Made by a program: the position numbers and the translations under genes
Notes under the pieces: model-generated
Told to the model about the DNA's origin: nothing
The model's input: only the letters and a program-made list of their open reading frames with translations
Database searches by the model: none
Part shown: positions 38,273-47,482 of the stretch, in pieces
How positions within the stretch are numbered: position 1 is the stretch's first letter
Layout of the letters: the number at the start of each line of letters is the position of its first letter
DNA from: Paracoccus solventivorans
Lineage (GTDB): Bacteria; Pseudomonadota; Alphaproteobacteria; Rhodobacterales; Rhodobacteraceae
Direction: 5' to 3'
DNA: 64,000 nt
Assembly: GCF_900142875.1 (NCBI RefSeq)
Contig: NZ_FRCK01000001.1
Location: forward strand, 558,001-622,000

Positions 38273-39067
38273 TTACCCGTTGCCGTAGCTGAAGCCCAGA
38301 CCGGCGCGCACATCCTGCTGGATGCCGTATTGCGGGAAGGGATAGCGGAAACCGTTCTTCGACAGCGCCTCCATCCCCAGGACAGCGCGGGCCATGTCCT
38401 CGAGCGGGGCAGCCATCAGCATCTCGTCGTCCAGCACGCCGCCATAGCGGCGCTCGGCGAAACAGGGGATCGAGAGCGAGGGCTCGCGTTTCACCAGCGC
38501 CCTGCCCCAGCTGTCCGCGCAGGAGCTTTCGCCCACCACCGACCAGTCGAAGCGCTTGTAGCCCTGCCATTGCAGGCCGTTGATGAAATACATCATCGCG
38601 CCCGGGGTGGCATAGAACAGCGCGATATCGGGCGGGTCCAGCCGCCCAGAGGCCAGCGGTGACACCACCAGCGCGTCATATTGCCCGTCCGGGACGCAGT
38701 GCATGGCGGCCTGATGGGCGGCGGCGCCGGGCTGGTCCTGGAACCACACCCCGTCCATGCGGTTGCCGGCGGCCCAGTCGGGGGTCTTGGCGTTGCCCAG
38801 CCCCACCACGGCGCGACACTGCGCGCCGGCCAGATCCTCGGCGGTGACGCCCACGGTCCAGCCCAGCCGCGCCGCCTGCGCGACGATCTGATCCAGCGTG
38901 TGGATATGCTGCGGGCGGCGGATGCGGGGAATCGCCTGCATCTCGGCGCGGTCGGCAAACAGCTTCATCCCGAAGGGCAGGCTGCGCAGTTTCAGCAGCC
39001 GCTCCAGCGCCGCCGCGATCTCGCGCGCGTCAGGGGCGGGGGCGATGGCTTCAGGTGCAACGTTCAT
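38273..39067 (-). CDS. DUF169-family protein
   Basis: A 264-residue cytoplasmic protein of the DUF169 family, recognised by PFGMKLFADRAEM at the start, AQCRAVVGLGN in the middle and the serine- and cysteine-containing SVVGESSCADSWG. The family has no firm function. Its ATG overlaps the LivF stop as ATGA, so translation is coupled to the importer ATPase; the ORF start three codons earlier is less likely. Its fixed place among uptake and CoA-activation genes points to a role in handling the imported acid or its CoA ester, but this is inference. Confidence 0.8.
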   Translation of the reverse strand: MNVAPEAIAPAPDAREIAAALERLLKLRSLPFGMKLFADRAEMQAIPRIRRPQHIHTLDQIVAQAARLGWTVGVTAEDLAGAQCRAVVGLGNAKTPDWAAGNRMDGVWFQDQPGAAAHQAAMHCVPDGQYDALVVSPLASGRLDPPDIALFYATPGAMMYFINGLQWQGYKRFDWSVVGESSCADSWGRALVKREPSLSIPCFAERRYGGVLDDEMLMAAPLEDMARAVLGMEALSKNGFRYPFPQYGIQQDVRAGLGFSYGNG

Positions 39068-39858
39068 GCCAGCCACCGCTTGCGCCGGCGGTAATGCTTG
39101 ACCGCGTGGTAATCGACGGCGACGGCGCCGCTGCCCAGATAGGCTTCCTTGATGTCGGGGTTTTCGCGCAGCACCTCGGCCGGCCCGCTCATCACGATGC
39201 GGCCCTGCTCGATCAGATAGGCGTGGCTCACCACGTCCAGCGCCGCCACGGCGTTCTGTTCGACCAGCAGCACCGCCACCCCTTCCTCGCGGTTGATGCG
39301 GGTGATGATGTCGAAGATCTCGTCCACCAAAAGCGGCGCGAGGCCGAGACTGGGTTCGTCCATCATTAGCAGCTTGGGCCGCGTCATCAGCGCGCGGGCG
39401 ATGGCCAGCATCTGCTGTTCGCCGCCCGACAGATACCCCGCCTTGGCCTTGGCGCGGGTCTTGAGCCGGGGGAACAGCTCGAACATCTGTTCGGCCATTT
39501 CGTCGATCTTGGCCCGGTCGGAATACATCGTGGTCGCGGCCAGCAGGTTTTCCAGCGGCGTCAGATGCTCGAACACCTTGCGGCCTTCCAGCACGTGGAC
39601 GATGCCGCGCCGCACCCGGCTGGGCGGGTCCAGCGCCAGGATATCCTCGCCCTCGAAGGTGATGGTGCCCCGGGTGACGGCGCCGCGTTCGGGGGCCAGC
39701 AGCCCGCTGATGGATTTCAGGATGGTGCTCTTGCCCGCGCCATTGGCGCCCAGCAGCGCGACCAGCCCGGCCTGCGGCACCTCGAGCGAGGCGCCTTTGA
39801 CGGCCAGCGACACCTGGTCGTACACGACCTCGACACTGTTGACGGATAGCAGGGCCAT
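39064..39858 (-). CDS. Branched-chain-type ABC transporter ATPase, LivF class
   Basis: A 264-residue ATPase. Walker A is GANGAGKST, the signature is LSGGEQQML and Walker B is LLMMDEPSLGLAP. The insertion RRGIVHVLEGRKVFEHLTPLEN, shown in part, is typical of LivF. With LivG, LivH, LivM and the binding protein it forms a HAAT-family importer. It comes 60 bases after the binding-protein gene and is coupled to the DUF169 gene. The C-terminal YHAVKHYRRRKRWLA tail is basic and slightly longer than in amino acid LivF proteins. Confidence 0.9.
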   Translation of the reverse strand: MALLSVNSVEVVYDQVSLAVKGASLEVPQAGLVALLGANGAGKSTILKSISGLLAPERGAVTRGTITFEGEDILALDPPSRVRRGIVHVLEGRKVFEHLTPLENLLAATTMYSDRAKIDEMAEQMFELFPRLKTRAKAKAGYLSGGEQQMLAIARALMTRPKLLMMDEPSLGLAPLLVDEIFDIITRINREEGVAVLLVEQNAVAALDVVSHAYLIEQGRIVMSGPAEVLRENPDIKEAYLGSGAVAVDYHAVKHYRRRKRWLA

Positions 39859-39918
39859 GCGGTCATCCCTTCATGTTTGACGCCCCCGCCCCGCAGCGCG
39901 CGGGACAGGGGCAAGGCA

Positions 39919-41190
39919 TCACTGCCCGGACTTGGCGAATTCCGAGGAATACTTGCGCACCTCTTCCCACACCACGTCCTGGTTGGCGCTGAACCAGTCG
40001 GTCATCGGCTCGAACGCCTCGCCATTCCAGCGCGCCACCCGGCCCATGCCGCCGCCCTGATGGTCCTCGGGGGTGATGGTGGTGGGGGGGATCAGCCCCT
40101 CGGCGGTGAACTCGGTGATCGAGTGCAGCCCGGCGTTCAGCCATTCACCGTTGACCGGCCCGTCGGGGGCGATCTCGGCGGCGCGGCGCACGCCTTCCAG
40201 CATCAGCGCGGCCAGCATCACGCCATAGTTGTAATAGGCGGTGCCGACCTTGTCCTCGGGGCCGGCGCCCTTGCCGGCGCCGACGACCTCGGTCAGGATT
40301 TCCTGGATCACCTGCGGCTCGCGCCCGGACACGCAAGGCTCGAATTTCAGCACGCCCACGGTCTGGTCGCGGCCAACCACGTCCATGTCGGATTCCGACA
40401 GCCAGACGCTGCTGCACACCCGGCCCATGTCCAGCCCGTTGCGCGCCGCCTCGGTCAGCGCCACGGTCTGGCCGACGCCCGCGCCCCAGAACATCGTCCA
40501 GTCCGGACGCGCGCGGCGCACCTGCGGCCAGATCGCCGACTGGTCGTTGCCCGGCGGGGTGTAGGGAAAGGCCTGCAGCTTGAAACCTTCCTTGGCGGCA
40601 AGCGCCTCAAGCACCGGCAGCGGTTCCTTGCCAAAGGGCGTGTCGATATGGACAAAGCAGATGGTCTTGCCGTCCAGCGAGCCGCCGTCCTGCTGCTTGA
40701 AATACTCGATCAGCAGCCCGGCCTGCGTCCAGTAGTTCGGCGACAGCGGGAACACATAAGGAAACACCGTCCCGTCCGCCGCGTCCGAGCGCCCGGAAAA
40801 CGCCGTCACCATGTTGATCTTGTCCTCCAGCGCCCGCGGGGTCAGCGCCCGCGCGACCGGGGTGGACAGCGGATCGACCAGCACCGCGCCTTGCGACTTG
40901 GCGCGCTCATACGCCTCGATCGCGCGGGGCTGGTCGTTGGCGTGGTCGCTGATGTCGATGGCGATGGTATAGCCGCCCATGCCGCCGCGCTGGTTCATCA
41001 TGGTGATGTAGTCGCGCTGGCCCTGGTTATATTCGGCGGTCACAAAGGTGTAGACCTTGGTGAAGTCCATCGGCATCGCGATGCGCACCACCTTGTCCCC
41101 ACCCTGCGCCAGCGCCACCCGCACCGGCAGTTGCGAGGCCAGCGCGGCGACCGCCGCTCCGGTCAGGATATTCCGACGTGTCAGGCTCAT
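39919..41190 (-). CDS. Periplasmic type-I substrate-binding protein of Liv-type transporter
   Basis: A 423-residue Leu/Ile/Val-like binding protein. The leader begins MSLTRRNILTGAAVAALA, a twin-arginine-like signal with cleavage near ALAQG, so export in folded form through Tat is possible. The mature protein has the two-lobe features DPLSTPVARALTP and FVHIDTPFGKE. Binding proteins of this subgroup often take aromatic or other carboxylic acids rather than leucine. The acyl-CoA synthetase in the same operon supports a carboxylate ligand. It lies between livM and livF. Confidence 0.88.
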   Translation of the reverse strand: MSLTRRNILTGAAVAALASQLPVRVALAQGGDKVVRIAMPMDFTKVYTFVTAEYNQGQRDYITMMNQRGGMGGYTIAIDISDHANDQPRAIEAYERAKSQGAVLVDPLSTPVARALTPRALEDKINMVTAFSGRSDAADGTVFPYVFPLSPNYWTQAGLLIEYFKQQDGGSLDGKTICFVHIDTPFGKEPLPVLEALAAKEGFKLQAFPYTPPGNDQSAIWPQVRRARPDWTMFWGAGVGQTVALTEAARNGLDMGRVCSSVWLSESDMDVVGRDQTVGVLKFEPCVSGREPQVIQEILTEVVGAGKGAGPEDKVGTAYYNYGVMLAALMLEGVRRAAEIAPDGPVNGEWLNAGLHSITEFTAEGLIPPTTITPEDHQGGGMGRVARWNGEAFEPMTDWFSANQDVVWEEVRKYSSEFAKSGQ

Positions 41191-41220
41191 CTGGTTCTTC
41201 CTCCCCTGGTTGTCGTCTTG

Positions 41221-42294
41221 TCACTGCCGGGCATGGCGGAACGGCCAGACCAGCAGGTAATTGCGGATATTGCTGTAGATTTTCGCCAGCCCCAGCGGCT
41301 CCAGCAGCAGGAACCCCATGATCAGCCCGCCATAAAGCATCAGCGGCAGATGGGCGCGCAGGTCGGTGGGGATGGCGACGCCGAACTGGTCCGCGGCCAG
41401 CCCGATCAGCTGGTTCAGCACGATGGGCGCAAACAGGATCAGCCCCACCCCCAGGAACCCGCCCAGCACCGAGCCGAGCCCCCCCACGATCACCATGGCG
41501 ACCAGCTGGATCGACAGGTCCAGATGGAACTGGTCGGGCGAGATGGTGCGATAGTAGCAGACCGCCAGCACCGCCCCGGTCATGCCCCCGATGAACGACG
41601 ACACCCAGAACGCCAGCAGCTTGTAGCGGAACGGGTCCACCCCGATGATCGAGGCGGCGTAGTCCTTTTCCCGCACCGCCGCCAGCGCGCGCCCGAACGA
41701 GGTGCGCCGCACGTTCAGCATGAACAGGGTCAGCACTGCACACAGCGCCAGCGCGACGTAATAGGGCGCGCGGTCGCCCTGGATGGCGATGCCCAGAAAG
41801 CTGGTGCGCGGCACCGACAGCGCCGCCTGGGTACCGCCGGAAATCGCCGGCACCTGCACGATGACGAAATCGACGATATACTGCATCGCCAGCGTCGCCA
41901 TCGCCAGATACAGCCCCTTGACCCGCAGGGCAGCCGCGCCGAACACCACCCCGATCACGGCCGAGGCCAGCCCGCCGACGATCATCGCCAGCTCGAACGG
42001 CAACCCGGCCCGCATGGCGTGGACCGAGGCATAGGCGCCGATCCCGATCACCGCGCCATAGCCCAGATGGATCTGTCCCGCGCCCCCCATCAGCAGGTTC
42101 AGGCCCATCGCGGCCATGGACCAGATGATCAGCGGCAGCAGGTAGCCCACCACGAACAGCCGGTCGACCAGGAACGGCGCCACCAGCAGCAGGGCAAAGA
42201 TCACGATCACCGCCCAGCGGTCGGTCGGCAGTTTCCACAGCTGCCGCTCGTCCTGATAGCGGGTAAAGCTGATGCCGGCGCGTCTGTAGATCAT
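41221..42294 (-). CDS. ABC transporter permease, LivM class
   Basis: A 357-residue inner-membrane permease with about nine hydrophobic helices. The conserved QIHLGYGAVIGIGAYASV and the cytoplasmic loop ALAAVREKDYAASIIGVDPFRYK that contacts the ATPases are visible, followed by GGMTGAVLAVCYY. It starts three bases after livH and precedes the binding-protein gene by 30 bases. Together with LivH it makes the translocation pore. Confidence 0.92.
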   Translation of the reverse strand: MIYRRAGISFTRYQDERQLWKLPTDRWAVIVIFALLLVAPFLVDRLFVVGYLLPLIIWSMAAMGLNLLMGGAGQIHLGYGAVIGIGAYASVHAMRAGLPFELAMIVGGLASAVIGVVFGAAALRVKGLYLAMATLAMQYIVDFVIVQVPAISGGTQAALSVPRTSFLGIAIQGDRAPYYVALALCAVLTLFMLNVRRTSFGRALAAVREKDYAASIIGVDPFRYKLLAFWVSSFIGGMTGAVLAVCYYRTISPDQFHLDLSIQLVAMVIVGGLGSVLGGFLGVGLILFAPIVLNQLIGLAADQFGVAIPTDLRAHLPLMLYGGLIMGFLLLEPLGLAKIYSNIRNYLLVWPFRHARQ

Positions 42295-42297
42295 CGC

Positions 42298-43185
42298 TCA
42301 GACCCTCTCGATATGTTCGCGGCCGAACAGCCCGTGCGGGCGGAACAGCAGTGTCAGCAGGATGATGACCGAGGCGACGACATCGCGGGTGCCTCCGCCG
42401 ACGATCGGGTCGAGGATGCCGGTGGCAAGGCTTTCAGCCAGCCCGACGATGACGCCGGCGATCAGCACGCCGACGATGGAATCCAGCCCGCCAAGGATGG
42501 CGATGGCCAGCGCCTTGATCAGCAAGAGCGACAGCGACCAGTCCACCCCCTGCGTCGCGCCCCACAGCACACCCGAGGTGGTGGCCATGCAGGCCGACAG
42601 CCCCCAGGCAACCGCAATGGCGCGTTCGACCCGGATGCCCACCGACCAGCTGGCGGTCTGGTTGTCGCTGACCGCGCGCATGATGATGCCGAAGCGGGAA
42701 TTGAAGAACAGGATCGACAGCAGGATCAGGCCCAGCGACACGCCTCCACCGATCAGGATGGCCCGGTTCAGCAGCAGTTCGCCCACGAAGATCGGCGTGT
42801 TCGAGATGCCCAGGTCCAGCCGCTTGACCGCCGCGCCGAAAAAACCGGGGATCACGCCGCGCAGAAAGATTTCCAGGCCGATGGTCAGCATGATGACCAT
42901 GATCACCGGCTGCCCGATCATCCGCCGCAACGCCACCCGTTCCAGCGCCACGCCAAAGGCGAACATCACCGCCAGCGCCAGCGGGATCGCCACCCACATC
43001 GACAGGCCGAAACCGCCCGCCAGCACGACGACCGCATAGGCCCCCATCATCGCCATCGCGCCCTGCGCGAGGTTGGCGATGCCCGAGGTCTTGTAGATCA
43101 GCACGATGCCCGCAGAGAGCAGCGCATACATCAGCCCGACGAACACGCCGTTCATGGCCAGTTCCAGCAGCAGGATCATGTCCAT
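42298..43185 (-). CDS. ABC transporter permease, LivH class
   Basis: A 295-residue permease with about eight membrane helices. NGVFVGLMYALLSAGIVLIY at the N-terminus, the gate region IANLAQGAMAMMGAY and the C-terminal GGLDSIVGVLIAGVIVGLAE are diagnostic of LivH. It begins three bases after the acyl-CoA synthetase stop. The tight packing of synthetase and pore genes argues for coupled uptake and activation. Confidence 0.92.
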   Translation of the reverse strand: MDMILLLELAMNGVFVGLMYALLSAGIVLIYKTSGIANLAQGAMAMMGAYAVVVLAGGFGLSMWVAIPLALAVMFAFGVALERVALRRMIGQPVIMVIMLTIGLEIFLRGVIPGFFGAAVKRLDLGISNTPIFVGELLLNRAILIGGGVSLGLILLSILFFNSRFGIIMRAVSDNQTASWSVGIRVERAIAVAWGLSACMATTSGVLWGATQGVDWSLSLLLIKALAIAILGGLDSIVGVLIAGVIVGLAESLATGILDPIVGGGTRDVVASVIILLTLLFRPHGLFGREHIERV

Positions 43186-43187
43186 CT

Positions 43188-45125
43188 TCAGACCCTCCGG
43201 ATCACGAGGTTGCGGCGCAGCGTGCCCTCGCGCCCGTCCTCATAGGTGATTTTCGCGTCGAAGATGACCTCGTCCGACCCGTCGTAAAGCGCGGCGACCA
43301 GCGGCGCATAGGTCTGTTCGATCACATTGCGGCGCAGCTTGCGGGTGCGGGTGATTTCGCCGTCGTCGGCATCGAAATCCTTGTGCAGGTTGACGAAGCG
43401 GCGGATCTTCAGCCCGTCGGGCTGCAATTCGTTCGTCCGGGCGATCTCGCCGGCGATCAGGTCCAGCATCTCGGGCCCTTGCGACAGATCGGCGTAAGAG
43501 GAATAGGAAATCGAGCGCTGTTCCGCCCAGTGCCCTGCCGCCTCATAGTCGATGCAGACGATGGCGGTCAGTTCCTCCAGCCCGGCGCCAAGAATGGCGA
43601 CGTTGCGGATATAGGGCGAGAATTTCAGCCGGTTCTCGATGAAGGTAGGGATGAAGCGCTGCCCCTGCGCGGTTTCCACCAGTTCGCTGACCCGGCCCAG
43701 CACCACCAGATCGCCGCTGTCCTGGATGTGGCCCGCGTCGCCCGTGCGCAGAAAACCCTCCGGCGTCAGCGCCTCGGCCGTGGCCTCGGGGTTGTCGGCA
43801 TAGCCGTGAAACACCGAGGCCGAGCGGATCAGGATCTCTCCGCTATCGTCGATGCGCACCTCGACCCCCGGCATGGCGCGGCCCACGGTGTCGATGCGCA
43901 CGCTGCCCTCGACCTGCGCGGCCGACAGGGCGCAGGTCTCGGTCTGGCCGTAGAACTGCTTGAGCCTGATGCCCAGCGCGCGAAAGAACAGGAACGTGTC
44001 CTCGCCCATTGCCTCACCGCCGGTAAAGGCACGCTCGGCCCGCGACAGGCCCAGATAATCCTTGAGCGGCCCGTACATCACGAAACCGCCCACGGCTTCG
44101 CGCAGCCGTTCCAGCGCGTTGGGGCGATAACCCTTAAGCCGCTTGCGCTCCAGTTCGATGGCGCGGGGGATGAACCAGTCGTAAAGCCGGCGTTTCAGCG
44201 GGGTGGAATCCGCCATGCCGACCTGAATCCGGGTCAGCATCGCATCCCACGCCCGCGGCGCCGCCAGGTAAAACGTCGGCGCGACCTCTCGCAAATCATG
44301 CAGCGCGGTTTCCGCCCGTTCGGGGATGTTGATCGTGGCCTGCAACAGCACGCCCGCGCCCAGCGTAAAGACGAAATCCCCCACCCACGCGGTGGGCAGA
44401 TAGGCAAACAGGGTCTCGCCGCGCTGGAAATATCCGCCGGCCTCGGCGTTGGTGATGCCGCCGACGATGTTGGAATGCAGCAGCGGGATGCCCTTGGGCG
44501 TGCCCGTGGTCCCCGAGGAATACAGCAGCACCGCCGGATCGTCAGGCCGCGCCCGCGCCACCAGATCGGCGGCCAGCCCCGGTTCCGCCGCCAGCCGCTC
44601 GCGCCCGCGGGCCGCGACCTCGGACAGGGCAATCAGGCCCGGCTCGGTATAGGCGGCCAGCCCGCGCGGGTCGTCATAGACAATGGTCGAGGGGCGGCCG
44701 ATGCGCGAACGCAGGTCCAGCAGCTTGTCGACCTGTTCCTGATCCTCGGCCAGCGCGATGTCGGGTTCGCCGAAGCGCACGAAGGTCTTGAATTCCTCGA
44801 CCGGCACATCGGGATAGACCGGCGAGGGGAACGCCCGCAGCGCATTCGCCGCCAGCATGGTGAAATAGATGGTCGCGCGGTTGTCGCCGACCACGGTCAG
44901 CGCCCGGCCGGGACCAAGGCCCAGCGTTTCCAGCCCGGCGGCGATGGCCAGCACCTCGTCCAGAACCTGCGCCCAGCTCCATTCCCGCCAGATGCCGAAG
45001 TCGCGTTCGCGGAACCCCGGGCGGCCACCGGGCTGTGCGGCGTTTGCGGCCAGTGCCGCAACCAGCGTCGCGGGGGCGCCGCTGTCGGTGACGGGCCAGC
45101 CGGTGATCTTGCCCTGGATGCTCAT
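43188..45125 (-). CDS. AMP-binding acyl-CoA synthetase embedded in the liv operon
   Basis: A 645-residue ANL-family ligase of the long-chain fatty acyl-CoA synthetase group. The phosphate loop YSSGTTGTPKG is at residues 202-212; QFYGQTET marks the adenylate site; GFLRTGDAGHI and the late KLRRNVIEQTY region end the protein. The start at 45125 overlaps the LivG stop as ATGA, while the upstream open frame belongs to livG DNA. It should activate the imported carboxylic acid at the membrane, giving the CoA ester for the dehydrogenase and carboxylase. Chain type is not predictable from sequence. Confidence 0.9.
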   Translation of the reverse strand: MSIQGKITGWPVTDSGAPATLVAALAANAAQPGGRPGFRERDFGIWREWSWAQVLDEVLAIAAGLETLGLGPGRALTVVGDNRATIYFTMLAANALRAFPSPVYPDVPVEEFKTFVRFGEPDIALAEDQEQVDKLLDLRSRIGRPSTIVYDDPRGLAAYTEPGLIALSEVAARGRERLAAEPGLAADLVARARPDDPAVLLYSSGTTGTPKGIPLLHSNIVGGITNAEAGGYFQRGETLFAYLPTAWVGDFVFTLGAGVLLQATINIPERAETALHDLREVAPTFYLAAPRAWDAMLTRIQVGMADSTPLKRRLYDWFIPRAIELERKRLKGYRPNALERLREAVGGFVMYGPLKDYLGLSRAERAFTGGEAMGEDTFLFFRALGIRLKQFYGQTETCALSAAQVEGSVRIDTVGRAMPGVEVRIDDSGEILIRSASVFHGYADNPEATAEALTPEGFLRTGDAGHIQDSGDLVVLGRVSELVETAQGQRFIPTFIENRLKFSPYIRNVAILGAGLEELTAIVCIDYEAAGHWAEQRSISYSSYADLSQGPEMLDLIAGEIARTNELQPDGLKIRRFVNLHKDFDADDGEITRTRKLRRNVIEQTYAPLVAALYDGSDEVIFDAKITYEDGREGTLRRNLVIRRV

Positions 45126-46018
45126 GCCCCTGCCCCCGTGTGCTGACCTGCCTGCTGCTGCACGGCGATCCCGGCGTGGCGGGCGGCGGCGCGGGCGCCC
45201 AGATAGGCGGTGACCACCGCCGGGTCGGCGATGGTGGCGTGCGGCTCGCCCTCGGCGATGACCTCGCCATAGGACAGCACCGCCACCCGGTCGCACAGCG
45301 CCGTCACCACATCCATGTGATGCTCGATCAGCAGGATGGTCACGCCGCGTTCGTCCCGCGCATCAAGGATGAAGCGGGCGATATATTCCTTTTCCTCCTG
45401 GTTCATGCCGGCCATCGGCTCGTCCAGGATCAGGAACCGCGGCTCGGCCACCAGCGCCCGCGCCAGTTCCACCCGCTTTTGCAGCCCCATCGGGATCACA
45501 TCGACGGGTTCGTCGCGGATGTCCTGCAGCTGCATGAAGTCGATGATCTCCTCGACCACGCGGCGGTGGGCGAGCTCCTCGCGCTGCGCCCAGACCCAGT
45601 AGAACAGCGTCGCCAGCGAGGACGGGTGCATATGGGTGTGGCGCCCGACCAGGATGTTGTCCAGCACGCTCATCCCCTTGAACAGCGCAAGGTTCTGGAA
45701 GGTGCGGGCGACGCCCTGTTTCGCCACCCGATGCGGCGCGGTGCCGGTGATGTCGCGGCCGAACAGCTCGACCCGACCGGCGTTCGGCGGATAAAATCCG
45801 GTCATCACGTTGACCATGGTGGTCTTGCCCGAGCCGTTGGGCCCGACCAGGCCGAAGATCTCGCCCTCATGCACCTCGACGTCGACGCCCTTCAGCGCCT
45901 TGAGCCCGCCGAAGGACCGTTCGATCCCGGTGCAGCGCAGGATGACCGGCCGCGCCCCTGCCGAGGCGGCGGCCGCTGTCGTCACGGGCCCCGCGGTCTG
46001 AAAATTGGTTCCGGCCAC
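45122..46018 (-). CDS. Branched-chain-type ABC transporter ATPase, LivG class
   Basis: A 298-residue ATPase. Walker A is GPNGSGKTT, Walker B is FLILDEPMAGMNQEEK and the H-loop is LLIEHHMDVV. The LivG-type insert with TFQNLALFKGMSVLDNILVGRH follows Walker A. The N-terminal 25 residues, rich in Ala and Thr, are extra. It is the first gene of the leftward operon livG, synthetase, livH, livM, binding protein, livF, DUF169, tetR. The gap to the divergent PaaK-like gene holds a TetR-type palindrome. Confidence 0.9.
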   Translation of the reverse strand: MAGTNFQTAGPVTTAAAASAGARPVILRCTGIERSFGGLKALKGVDVEVHEGEIFGLVGPNGSGKTTMVNVMTGFYPPNAGRVELFGRDITGTAPHRVAKQGVARTFQNLALFKGMSVLDNILVGRHTHMHPSSLATLFYWVWAQREELAHRRVVEEIIDFMQLQDIRDEPVDVIPMGLQKRVELARALVAEPRFLILDEPMAGMNQEEKEYIARFILDARDERGVTILLIEHHMDVVTALCDRVAVLSYGEVIAEGEPHATIADPAVVTAYLGARAAARHAGIAVQQQAGQHTGAGA

Positions 46019-46167
46019 GCTCTCCCTCCCCTGAAGTTCGTGGTTGCCCTGCTATGAAAGGTCAGTTCATTTACTCATGTCAAGCACCCATTTTCAGCGG
46101 GGCCGAAATCGCGAAAAATTCTGCTTGCGACGCAGGGTCATTGGCGGTTCATTGTGCGGGACAGACA

Positions 46168-46184
46168 GATGAAACCGCTTCATG
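46168..46184. promoter_or_regulatory. Predicted TetR-family operator 3
   Basis: GATGAA-ACCGC-TTCATG keeps the ATGAA/TTCAT inverted repeat and the 5-base centre of the site at 29668. It lies 54 bases before the PaaK-like start and 150 bases before livG, in the divergent gap, and could control both. Confidence 0.5.
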
Positions 46185-46237
46185 AACGGGGCATGGACAC
46201 GGGGGTCCTGCGTCCATGCAAGCAGAAAGGACCGTAG

Positions 46238-47482
46238 ATGACGCGTTCCGCGCCCATCCCGCCGCCACTTGAGTTCCGCTTGCCCGAGGACCGGCGCCGC
46301 GCCGGGCTGGCGGCGCTGGGCGACACGATCCGCGCGGCGCGGCAGGTGCCGTTCTGGGCCGCGCGCCTGCCCGACCCCGGCGCGGGTCCGGTCACCGAGT
46401 CGATGCTGGCCGCGATGCCGATCCTGCGCAAGGGCGATCTTCCGGCGATGCAGGCGGCGCTGCCGCCCTTTGGGGGGATCACCTCCCGGGCCGCGGGCGC
46501 GTTCGGGCGGCTGTTCCTGTCCCCCGGCCCGAACTGCGAGCCGGGCGGCGCGGTGGACGGCGGCGCGGTGCAGGCGATGCGCGCGGCCGGCGTCCGGGCG
46601 GGCGACGTGGTGCTGAACTGCTTCGGCTATCACCTGACCCCGGCCGGGCTGATGTTCGACGATGCGGCGCGCAGCCTGGGTGCGGCGGTGATCCCGGCCG
46701 GCGGCGGCAGTACCGGGCCGATCCTGCAGGCGATGGCCGCCTATGCGCCGCGAGTCTATGTCGGCACCCCCGATTACCTGAACATCCTGATCGAGGCCGC
46801 CGAGGCCGCGGGCCAGCCGCAGCCGTTCCAGCTGGCGCTGCTGTCGGCGGCGGCGCTGCCCGCCAGCCTGCGCGCCGGTTTTGCCGCCCGCGGCATCGCG
46901 GTGTTCGAGCAATACGGCACCGCCGAGCTGGGCATCATCGCCTATGAGACCGATTCGCATGACGGCATGGTGCTGGCCGAATCACTGTGGGTCGAGATCG
47001 TCGCCCCCGGTTCCGGCGAGCCGCTGCCCGAGGGCGAGGTGGGCGAGCTGGTGGCAACGCCGCTGCGGCAGGACTATCCGCTGATCCGCTTCGGCACCGG
47101 CGACCTGTCGGGGTTCGCGCCGGGCCAGGCCGCCAGCGGCCACAGCAACCGTCGCCTGCGCGGCTGGCTGGGCCGCGCCGACGATGCGGTCAAGGTCAAG
47201 GGGATGTTCCTGCGCCCCGCCATGCTGGCCGAGGTCCTGGCCGCCCTGCCCCCCGACCTGCCCACCCGCCCACCCGCCCGCTTCGTCATCGACCGCACGG
47301 CCGAGCGCGACCGGCTGACCCTGGAAATCGCCGCCGCGCCCTCGGACCAGCTGGGCGCGCTGCTGCTGGCCCGGGTGCGCGACGTCACCCGGCTGGGCTG
47401 CGAATTGCGCTGGGTGACCCCCGAGACGCTGGCCGGGGCCGAGGCACAACCCATCCTCGACCGCCGCCCGAAGCCGGCTTGA
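46238..47482 (+). CDS. PaaK-like AMP-binding protein with altered phosphate loop
   Basis: A 414-residue relative of phenylacetate-CoA ligase. The adenine-site motif QYGTAELG is at residues 225-232 and a C-terminal VKVKGMFLRP segment is kept. The canonical SSGTTG phosphate loop is replaced by LSPGPNCEPGG at about residues 94-104, so ATP use is doubtful or different. Such proteins stand beside liv-synthetase operons in many proteobacteria, from memory. AAAGGA precedes the ATG. Its 3' end shows a local sequence duplication continuing past the stop codon. It is divergent from livG. Confidence 0.75.
   Translation: MTRSAPIPPPLEFRLPEDRRRAGLAALGDTIRAARQVPFWAARLPDPGAGPVTESMLAAMPILRKGDLPAMQAALPPFGGITSRAAGAFGRLFLSPGPNCEPGGAVDGGAVQAMRAAGVRAGDVVLNCFGYHLTPAGLMFDDAARSLGAAVIPAGGGSTGPILQAMAAYAPRVYVGTPDYLNILIEAAEAAGQPQPFQLALLSAAALPASLRAGFAARGIAVFEQYGTAELGIIAYETDSHDGMVLAESLWVEIVAPGSGEPLPEGEVGELVATPLRQDYPLIRFGTGDLSGFAPGQAASGHSNRRLRGWLGRADDAVKVKGMFLRPAMLAEVLAALPPDLPTRPPARFVIDRTAERDRLTLEIAAAPSDQLGALLLARVRDVTRLGCELRWVTPETLAGAEAQPILDRRPKPA

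Noticed and set aside
39877..43245. 1,122-codon open frame on the plus strand
   Set aside because: It is antisense to binding-protein, livM and livH genes with clear families, and its translation is His/Arg/Gln-rich noise.
46019..46070. TGAA...TTCA near livG as another TetR site
   Set aside because: The half-sites are seven bases apart instead of five and the flanks do not match.
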